DNA of 64,000 nucleotides from 40CM-4-68-19 sp036513415 (GTDB lineage: Bacteria; Myxococcota; Myxococcia; Myxococcales; 40CM-4-68-19). Positions 7,688 to 13,814 of this stretch are shown here, in pieces. Positions within the stretch are counted from its first letter, which is position 1, and each line of letters opens with the position of its first letter. Under the pieces are notes generated by a model. It saw only the letters and a list, made by a program, of their open reading frames with translations. It searched no databases and was not told the origin of the DNA. The stretch covers positions 30,870-94,869 of the forward strand of contig DATBZA010000190.1 of assembly GCA_036513415.1 (NCBI GenBank). The letters run 5' to 3'. A program made the translations under genes and the position numbers.

Positions 7688-8383
7688 TCAGGCGCGCAGC
7701 AGCGCCAGGTTTTCCTCCGCGCGGGCGCGGAAGGCGGCGCTGTCCCCGGAGAAGACCACGCGGCCCTTGAGCAGGATCAGATGATGGTCTCCGATCTCGA
7801 GCAGCGTCTTGACCTCCTTGTCGACGACCAGCGTCGCGATGCCCTCGGCGCGCAGGCGTCGGATCGCCGACCAGATCTCCTGCCGGATCAGAGGGGCCAG
7901 GCCTTCCGTGGCGCCGTCGAGGATCACCAGCTGCGGGTTCGTCAGCAGCGCCCGGGCGATGGCGAGCATCTGCTGCTCTCCGCCCGAGAGCTGCGTCCCG
8001 AGATGGGAGATCCTCTCCCGCAGCCTGGGAAAGAGTCCGAGCGCGCGCTCCTCGGTCCACGGACCCGGGCGCTGCGCGACCGCCAGGTTCTCCCGCACGG
8101 TCAGGGTAGGAAAGATTCCTCGCCCTTCGGGCACCAGCGCGATCCCTTCGCGGACGATCCGGTGCGGCGCCCAGCCCGTCACCGGACGGCCGCGGATGCG
8201 CACCTCCCCGGAGCGCGGCGGCGTGAGGCGGAGCACGCTACGGATGGTGGTGGTCTTGCCCATCCCGTTGCGTCCCATCAGCGTCACCGTCTGGCCGGGC
8301 TCGATCGAGAAGCTCACCCCGTGCAGCACGTGGCTCGCGCCGTAGAAGGTGTGCAGGCCCGTCGCCTCGAGCAGCGCGGTCAT
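7688..8383 (-). CDS. livF: ABC transporter ATPase, LivF type (importer 1)
   Basis: 231 residues. Walker A GRNGMGKT is at 38-45, the signature is LSGGEQQM at about 132, and Walker B is LVILDGATEGLAP at 152-164. The residue after the Walker B Asp156 is Gly157 (codon GGC at 7915-7913) where ABC ATPases normally carry the catalytic Glu. The H-loop region reads VVDKEV, as in LivF paralogues of aromatic-compound importers. It is the last gene of the livKHMGF operon and overlaps livG by 4 bp (ATGA). It would energise uptake of branched-chain amino acids or aromatic acids; the Glu to Gly change may make hydrolysis depend on LivG. Confidence 0.88.
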   Translation of the reverse strand: MTALLEATGLHTFYGASHVLHGVSFSIEPGQTVTLMGRNGMGKTTTIRSVLRLTPPRSGEVRIRGRPVTGWAPHRIVREGIALVPEGRGIFPTLTVRENLAVAQRPGPWTEERALGLFPRLRERISHLGTQLSGGEQQMLAIARALLTNPQLVILDGATEGLAPLIRQEIWSAIRRLRAEGIATLVVDKEVKTLLEIGDHHLILLKGRVVFSGDSAAFRARAEENLALLRA

Positions 8384-9159
8384 GCGATCTCGTCTCCCAG
8401 GTATGCCTCGCGCACCGCGGCGCTGCTTCGGACCTGGCCCGGGGATCCTTTTTCGAGCACGCGCCCGTCTACCAGGACCGTCACCGTATCGGAGATGCTG
8501 AAGACCGCGTCCATGTCGTGCTCCACCAGGATCACCGTCCGCCCCCGCGCCACCTCGGTCAACAGAGCGACCACCCGCAGCGCCTCGTCATGGCCCAGAC
8601 CCGCCAGCGGCTCGTCGAGCAGCAGCAGGGTCGGCTCGGTCGCCAGCATCATGGCGATCTCGAGCTGGCGCTGCTCGCCGTAGCTGAGCTGTCCCGCCAG
8701 GGCGCGCCGCCGCCCGGACAGCCCGCAGATCTGGAGCGCGCGCGCGGCGCGGTCGCCCACCTCGGTGTAGCCCTTCGCCGGTCTGAGGAACCGCATCGAG
8801 GAGGGCAGGCGCGACTGAGCGGCCAGCCAGGCGCAGTCGGCACAAGAAAGCCCGGGAAAGAGATTGGCGGTCTGGTAGCTGCGGCCGATTCCCAGCCGCG
8901 AGAGCTCGTCCGGCGTGGCGCGCGTGACGTCCAGGCCGCGGAAGCGGACGCGGCCCTGGGTCGCCCGCAGCTCTCCGGAGAGGAGGTTCAGGAAGGTGGA
9001 CTTGCCGGCCCCGTTCGGGCCGATCACGGCGTGCACGCGCCCCTCCTCGAACGCCAGCGAGACCCCGTCCACCGCGGCGAGGGCGCCGAAGCGGCGCGTC
9101 AGCGCCTCCGTCAGCAAGAGCGGCTCAGGCACGGCGGCCGCCCTCGACGAGACCGGCAA
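8380..9159 (-). CDS. livG: ABC transporter ATPase, LivG type (importer 1)
   Basis: 259 residues, with Walker A GPNGAGKS at about 47-54, signature LSYGEQRQLEIA, and Walker B LLLLDEPLAGL with an intact catalytic Glu. H-loop His is in VEHDMD. The ATG at 9159 lies inside livM (35-bp overlap), so the first ~14 residues (MPVSSRAAAVPEPLLL) may be an extension, although no internal ATG offers a better start. It pairs with LivF as the ATPase heterodimer of importer 1. Confidence 0.9.
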   Translation of the reverse strand: MPVSSRAAAVPEPLLLTEALTRRFGALAAVDGVSLAFEEGRVHAVIGPNGAGKSTFLNLLSGELRATQGRVRFRGLDVTRATPDELSRLGIGRSYQTANLFPGLSCADCAWLAAQSRLPSSMRFLRPAKGYTEVGDRAARALQICGLSGRRRALAGQLSYGEQRQLEIAMMLATEPTLLLLDEPLAGLGHDEALRVVALLTEVARGRTVILVEHDMDAVFSISDTVTVLVDGRVLEKGSPGQVRSSAAVREAYLGDEIA

Positions 9160-10027
9160 GGCCGCGGGGCAGGAAGAGCACGACGGCGATGATCAGCGCG
9201 GCGATCAACGCGTTCCAGTGCTCGGTCACGCGCTCGCCGTAGTGCTCGATGAAGGCGAGCAAGAGCGCGCCGAGGGCCGGTCCGTAGAGGGTGCCTTTTC
9301 CTCCGAGCAGCACGGTCACCAGGATCAGGCCCGACTGCCGCCACCCGAGTTGGGCGGGGTTGACGAAGCCGTAGAGCGTCGCGTCGAGATAGCCGGCGAC
9401 CCCGGCCAGCGCGCCGGCGATCACGAACGCGACCAGCTTGTAGCGCCGGGTGGGGTACCCGAGGGAGCGCATGCGCTGCTCGTTGCCGCGGATCCCTTCC
9501 AGGACGCGGCCATAGGGCGCCCGCAGGATTCGCGCGAGCAGCAAGTAGGCGAGGACCAGGGCGGCCCAGATGGCGACGTACGCGGCGGCGCGGCTGTCCA
9601 CCGGCCGCTCGGCGACGTAGAGACCGTCGGATCCGCCCAACGCCGGCGAGTCGTTGAACAGATAGAAGAGCATCTGCGTGAACGCGAGCGTCACCATGAT
9701 GAAGTACACCCCGGTCGCGCGCAGGCTGAGCCATCCGATGATCAGGGCGGCCGCCGCTGCCGCCAGAAGGCAGACCGGGAACGTCAGGAGCGGGTTCACC
9801 AGCCCCAGGCGATTGGTCACGCCCGCCAGGGCATAAGCCGCGAGGCCAAAGAACGCGGAGTGCGCAAGGCTCACCAGGCCGGTGAAACCGACCAGGAGAT
9901 CGAGGCTCATGGCGAGGATGCAGCCGATCATCGCCTTGCCGAGGAACTGCAGCCAGAAGCGGTCGCCGCTGAAGGCCACCGCCCCCAGCGCCAAGGCGCC
10001 GGCGAGAAGCAGGATCCTCCGTCTCAC
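9125..10027 (-). CDS. livM: Branched-chain-type ABC permease LivM (importer 1)
   Basis: The 300-residue inner-membrane permease has about nine hydrophobic segments and the LivM hallmarks LSLRATGVYFIMVTLAF and GGKGTLYGPALGA. A GTG at 10027 overlaps the TGA of livH by two bases and is the only start that fits the first helix (RRRILLLAGALALGA). Together with LivH it forms the transmembrane channel. Confidence 0.9.
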   Translation of the reverse strand: MRRRILLLAGALALGAVAFSGDRFWLQFLGKAMIGCILAMSLDLLVGFTGLVSLAHSAFFGLAAYALAGVTNRLGLVNPLLTFPVCLLAAAAAALIIGWLSLRATGVYFIMVTLAFTQMLFYLFNDSPALGGSDGLYVAERPVDSRAAAYVAIWAALVLAYLLLARILRAPYGRVLEGIRGNEQRMRSLGYPTRRYKLVAFVIAGALAGVAGYLDATLYGFVNPAQLGWRQSGLILVTVLLGGKGTLYGPALGALLLAFIEHYGERVTEHWNALIAALIIAVVLFLPRGLAGLVEGGRRA

Positions 10028-10902
10028 CGACCCTCGAATGCCGGGCCGAGGAGCCCGCGCGGCCGCCAGAGCAGCACCGCTGCCATGACCGCATAGACGA
10101 TGGCGCTGGCGAATCCCGGCAACAGGACCTTGCCGAAGGTGTCCGCGATGCCGACCAGCATCGCGCCGAGGAAGGCGCCCTTGATCGAGCCGATGCCTCC
10201 GATCACCACCACCACGAAAGAGAGGATGAGCACGCTTTCGCCCATGCCCGGATAGACCGTGGTCAAGGGGGCAGCCAGCATTCCCGCGAGACCCGCCAAG
10301 GCCGTCCCGGCGCTGAAGACGACCGAGAACACCCGGCGGACGTCGATACCGAGCGCCTCCACCATCTCCGCGTTCGACGCTCCGGCGCGGACGCGCATTC
10401 CGAATCGCGTCTTGAGGATCACCTGCCGCATCGCGATGGCCACCGCGATGCAGCAGAGAGCGGTGAAAGCGCGCCAGGCGGGCCAGGTCTGCGCCTCGCC
10501 CAGGGGAATGGTGAAGGAGAGCGACCTCGGGGTGGCGACGCCGTGCACGTCGTTGCCCCAGAGGGCGCGCTGGAGCTCGTTGAAGAGGAGGACGAGCCCG
10601 TAGGTGAGCAAGACCTGCGCGAGGTGGTCGCGGAGGTAGAGCCGCGCGATGGCGAGCCGCTCCACCAGGAGGCCGATCAGGGCCATGGCGGGAAGCCCGA
10701 CCAGGATCGCGAGCAGGAGGTTCCCGGTGCGCTCCGAAAGCCACCAGGCGAGGTAGGCGCCGAGCATGTAGAACGACCCGTGCGCGAAGTTCAGCACCCC
10801 GAGCACGCCGAAGACCAGGGTGAGGCCGCTCGCGACCAGGAAGAGCAGCAGTCCGTACTCGACGCCGTTGATCAGTTGCAGCGCGACGAGCGAAAAGCTC
10901 AT
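10024..10902 (-). CDS. livH: Branched-chain-type ABC permease LivH (importer 1)
   Basis: 292 residues, eight or more TM segments, with LivH signatures VLNFAHGSFYMLGAY near the N-terminus and VVVIGGIGSIKGAFLGA near residue 230. The ATG at 10902 overlaps the livK stop as ATGA. The open frame extends far upstream of this ATG, but that part overlaps livK in another frame and is not coding. Partner of LivM. Confidence 0.92.
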   Translation of the reverse strand: MSFSLVALQLINGVEYGLLLFLVASGLTLVFGVLGVLNFAHGSFYMLGAYLAWWLSERTGNLLLAILVGLPAMALIGLLVERLAIARLYLRDHLAQVLLTYGLVLLFNELQRALWGNDVHGVATPRSLSFTIPLGEAQTWPAWRAFTALCCIAVAIAMRQVILKTRFGMRVRAGASNAEMVEALGIDVRRVFSVVFSAGTALAGLAGMLAAPLTTVYPGMGESVLILSFVVVVIGGIGSIKGAFLGAMLVGIADTFGKVLLPGFASAIVYAVMAAVLLWRPRGLLGPAFEGR

Positions 10903-12074
10903 TTCCCCATCTTGCAGCCGGCCGCGGGATCCTCGGCGTCCTTCATCGCGACTCCGAGCACCACTTCCTTTCCGCCCTTCACCTGGCGCAGGTAGACGTC
11001 CTGGACGGGATTGTGCGCCTTGGAGAAGCGGAACGGCCCGCGCGGGCTGTCCAGCCGCGTCGCCTCCAGCGCGGCGATCAGCTCCTTGCCGGCGCCCGTG
11101 TCTCCCTTCACCTTGCCGAGCGCCTGCGCGAGCGTGTTCACGGTGTCGTAGCCGGCGACGGCGTACACGTCCGCATCGCGACCCGTGGCCTTCTTGAACG
11201 ACTCGCGGAACTTCTTGTTGGCGGCGTTGTCGAGGGCGTCCGCGTAATGCAGCGTGGTCTTGATGCCCTCGGCGGCGGCGCCCTGGGCGGTGAGGACGCC
11301 CTCGGTGAGGAAGCCGGATCCGTAGAGCGGGACCTTTTGTTGGAGGCCGGCGTCTGCGTAGTCCTTGACGAACTTGGCGGCGCCCGCGCCGGCGAAGAAC
11401 ACGAACACCGCGTCCGGCTTGAGCGCGGCGATCTCGGAGAGGTTCGCCTGGAACTCGGTGTTCGGGAAGGGGACCGCGATCTCCTTCACCACCGCGCCGC
11501 CGCCTTTGGAATATCCCTCCTTGAACGCGGCCATCGACTCCTGCCCGAAGCTGTAATTCCAAAACATGAGGACGGCCCGCTTGTGTCCCGCCTTCAGCAT
11601 GACGTCGGCGCAGGGATACGACACCTGCCAGTTGGAGAACGAGGTGCGGAAGACGTGCGGAGCGCAGAGCGTCCCGGTCACGGCCTGCGCGCCCGCGTTG
11701 GTGACGATGGTCAGCACGTTCTCCTGCCGGACGATCTGCATCATCGCCATCGCCACGCCCGAGTGGACCGGGCCGGTGAGGATGTCGACCTTCTCGCCGG
11801 CGATCAGCTTGTTGACGTTGGCGGGCGCCTTGGCGGGATCGGACTCGTCGTCGACCGCGACCCACTCCACCTCGCGGCCGCCCAGCTTGCCCCCGTGCTC
11901 GGCGGCGGCGACCTTCATGCCGTCGGTGATGTTGTGCCCCAGCGCTGCATACGTTCCAGAGTACGGCAGCAAGAGGCCGATCTTCAGCCGGGCGCCGGTT
12001 GCCGCCCGGAGGCGGCGGGAGAGCAGGGTGGAGCAGGCGGCTGCACCGAGGAGCGCACGTCGGGAGAGCGTCAT
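10899..12074 (-). CDS. livK: Periplasmic substrate-binding protein, LivK/Peripla_BP_6 type (importer 1)
   Basis: This 391-residue protein begins with a twin-arginine-like signal (SRRALLGAAACSTLLSRR) and then the type I periplasmic-binding fold (LKIGLLLPYSGTYAALG). The binding cleft includes TGPVHSG and TNAGAQA. It would deliver a branched-chain amino acid, aromatic acid or similar ligand to LivHM. It leads the operon livKHMGF, whose four junctions all overlap, so the operon is tightly coupled. The promoter lies in 12075-12409, shared with the divergent hsp20 gene. Confidence 0.88.
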   Translation of the reverse strand: MTLSRRALLGAAACSTLLSRRLRAATGARLKIGLLLPYSGTYAALGHNITDGMKVAAAEHGGKLGGREVEWVAVDDESDPAKAPANVNKLIAGEKVDILTGPVHSGVAMAMMQIVRQENVLTIVTNAGAQAVTGTLCAPHVFRTSFSNWQVSYPCADVMLKAGHKRAVLMFWNYSFGQESMAAFKEGYSKGGGAVVKEIAVPFPNTEFQANLSEIAALKPDAVFVFFAGAGAAKFVKDYADAGLQQKVPLYGSGFLTEGVLTAQGAAAEGIKTTLHYADALDNAANKKFRESFKKATGRDADVYAVAGYDTVNTLAQALGKVKGDTGAGKELIAALEATRLDSPRGPFRFSKAHNPVQDVYLRQVKGGKEVVLGVAMKDAEDPAAGCKMGK

Positions 12075-12409
12075 GCAACCTCCGGGGGGCCGTAATAGGA
12101 CAGAAGTCTGCGTACGCCGTCAAATGCGGGCGCTCCTGGAATGGGCGGAGGGACGCCGACCGCCTGGAGCCGTGCCTCTGAGCTTCAGGCGCTGAACGCC
12201 TCGGCTGACTCCGCCCTCGGGCCCTGCGTGCCCGACCGCAGATCGGCGTACGTGATCTGCGGCATTGTCGCGCTACGTGAACGTCAGCACGTTCCGGCTA
12301 CGTAGTGTGCGGCATTTTCGACACACGCGATCCGTGTCTAGGTTTCGCGCGCCCGGCGGTGCCCGATTCGCCGAATCGGCGGATGCGCGCTGCTCGCGCG
12401 GAGGCGGTC
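12075..12409. promoter_or_regulatory. Divergent livK / hsp20 upstream region with repeats and a palindrome
   Basis: Two 22-bp direct repeats, 12249-12270 and 12299-12320 (both TACGT-4N-TGCGGCATT-N-TCG, 18/22 identical), start exactly 50 bp apart. Between them is a perfect 6-bp inverted repeat GAACGT-CAGC-ACGTTC at 12279-12294, flanked on both sides by GCTACGT or GGCTACGT. GTGTG (12305-12309) and CACAC (12322-12326) form another dyad. This looks like an operator or activator-binding array for the stress operon. No CIRCE element or clear sigma-32-type promoter was recognised. Confidence 0.55.
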
Positions 12410-13120
12410 ATGGCGGAGAAGAACGTGGAAGGCACGCAGTCCTCCCGGTCACAGCCCGGCAGGAGCGGCGCGCAGGCGGAGCAGTCCAGCGAGACCCGGC
12501 AACAGTCCGCGGCTCAGCAAGCTGAGCGGCAGTCTGCCGGGGAGCAGCAGGGCGGACGGCAATCGGCCGGATTGCAAAGGCGTCCGATGTCGGCGCCAGT
12601 GCTCGGGGGCCTCGGCCTGAGTCCCTTCTCCCTCCTCCGCCGCATGCTGGAGGACATGGACCGGATGTTCGAGGGATTGGGAACCGGCCGGGGCGCCGGG
12701 ACGGCCGGTCTGGAGCGGGGGCCGGCGGCCTCGCTGGCGCAGGTGTGGTCGCCCGCCATCGACATCGTGGAGCGGGACGGACGGCTGGTGGTGCGCGCTG
12801 ACCTCCCTGGAATGTCGCCCGACGACGTCCGCATCGAGGTCCGGGACGATGCGCTCGTTCTCGAAGGTGAGCGACGATCCGAGATCGAGGTCGAGGAGGA
12901 GGGCGTCTACCGCTCCGAGCGCGTCTACGGCCGGTTCTCGCGCGTGATCCCTCTGCCCGACGGGGCGGACCTCGACAAGGCTTCCGCCCGATTCGAGAAC
13001 GGCGTCCTGGAGATCGAGATCCCCTTGCGTGAGGACTCACGGCGCCGCCGGATCGAGATCCAGGGTGGGTCCGCGTCGCCAGGCGGCTCCAAGTCCTCGG
13101 GCGACACGGCAGTCCACTGA
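12410..13120 (+). CDS. Small heat-shock protein, Hsp20/alpha-crystallin family
   Basis: ATG at 12410 (GGAGG six bases upstream); 236 residues. Residues 1-60 are a low-complexity Gln/Ser/Arg/Ala segment. A central part (LSPFSLLRRMLEDMDRMFEG) is typical of class A sHsps. The alpha-crystallin domain spans about 112-208 (PAIDIVERDGRLVVRADLPG through FENGVLEIEIPL, with the I-x-I-like EIEIPL). It is an ATP-independent holdase that oligomerises and keeps misfolded proteins refoldable. It is the first gene of hsp20-hdeD-clpG, 35 bp before hdeD. The Q-rich N-terminal extension is unusual for a bacterial sHsp. Confidence 0.92.
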   Translation: MAEKNVEGTQSSRSQPGRSGAQAEQSSETRQQSAAQQAERQSAGEQQGGRQSAGLQRRPMSAPVLGGLGLSPFSLLRRMLEDMDRMFEGLGTGRGAGTAGLERGPAASLAQVWSPAIDIVERDGRLVVRADLPGMSPDDVRIEVRDDALVLEGERRSEIEVEEEGVYRSERVYGRFSRVIPLPDGADLDKASARFENGVLEIEIPLREDSRRRRIEIQGGSASPGGSKSSGDTAVH

Positions 13121-13155
13121 CGGTACGCCAGTCCATCGGATCGAGTGAGGAGCAC

Positions 13156-13785
13156 ATGGCGCAGAACCTGGCCGAGCTGAGCGTGGCCGAGCGGCACATG
13201 GTGAGCAACCTGGCGGAGAACTGGTGGGCGCTCGTCCTCCGCGGAGTTGCCGGAGTCGTGTTCGGCATCGCCGCCCTGGTGTGGCCCCCAGGAGCAGTGA
13301 CGGCGCTGGTGCTCCTCTTCGGCGCGTATGCCCTGTTGGACGGCATCTTCAACCTGATCGCCGCGTTTCGCGCGCCGCGGGAAGGAAGGCGCTGGGGCTG
13401 GCTCGCGTTCTCCGGCGTGACCGGCGTCGCGACGGGGCTGATCGCGTTCTTCTTCCCGGGCATCACGGCGCTGGCGCTGGTGCTCCTGATCGCGGCCTGG
13501 TCGCTGGTCACCGGCATTGCGGAGATCATCGTAGCCATCCGGCTGCGCAGGGAGATCGAGCACGAATGGCTGCTCGGCCTGTCCGGCCTGCTCTCGGTGG
13601 CCTTCGGAGTGTTGCTTTTCTTGATGCCGGCGGTCGGGGCGATCGCCCTGGCGATCTGGATCGGCGCATACGCGCTCGTGTTCGGCGGGCTGCTGATTGC
13701 GTTGGGCATTCGCCTGCGCAGGTGGAGCAGGTCTCATCGGGCAGGGGGAAACGTTCCCGGCACCGCCGTCCCGCGGACCGCCTGA
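13156..13785 (+). CDS. hdeD: HdeD family membrane protein (DUF308)
   Basis: 209 residues with six predicted TM helices in three similar hairpins (e.g. LRGVAGVVFGIAALVWPPG and LSGLLSVAFGVLLFLMPAVG), the pattern of HdeD/DUF308. HdeD is a cytoplasmic-membrane protein linked to acid resistance in E. coli, and copies travel with sHsp20 and ClpK in heat-resistance islands. Located 35 bp after hsp20 and 29 bp before the Clp ATPase, so cotranscription is likely. Confidence 0.9.
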   Translation: MAQNLAELSVAERHMVSNLAENWWALVLRGVAGVVFGIAALVWPPGAVTALVLLFGAYALLDGIFNLIAAFRAPREGRRWGWLAFSGVTGVATGLIAFFFPGITALALVLLIAAWSLVTGIAEIIVAIRLRREIEHEWLLGLSGLLSVAFGVLLFLMPAVGAIALAIWIGAYALVFGGLLIALGIRLRRWSRSHRAGGNVPGTAVPRTA

Positions 13786-13814
13786 CCAGTCGATCGTCGA
13801 AAGGGTCGAAAAAA

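Noticed and set aside
10903..12123. Long open frame continuing upstream of livH
   Set aside because: It runs through livK in another frame, is Arg/Gly rich and shows no domain; livH starts at the ATG overlapping the livK stop.
12075..12409. CIRCE or ROSE heat-shock element
   Set aside because: The inverted repeat TTAGCACTC-N9-GAGTGCTAA is absent and no typical ROSE thermometer fold near the ribosome site is visible.
13224..13814. N-terminal extension of the Clp ATPase
   Set aside because: The stretch overlaps hdeD in another frame and is Arg-rich; the ATG at 13815 begins the conserved Cys-motif domain.
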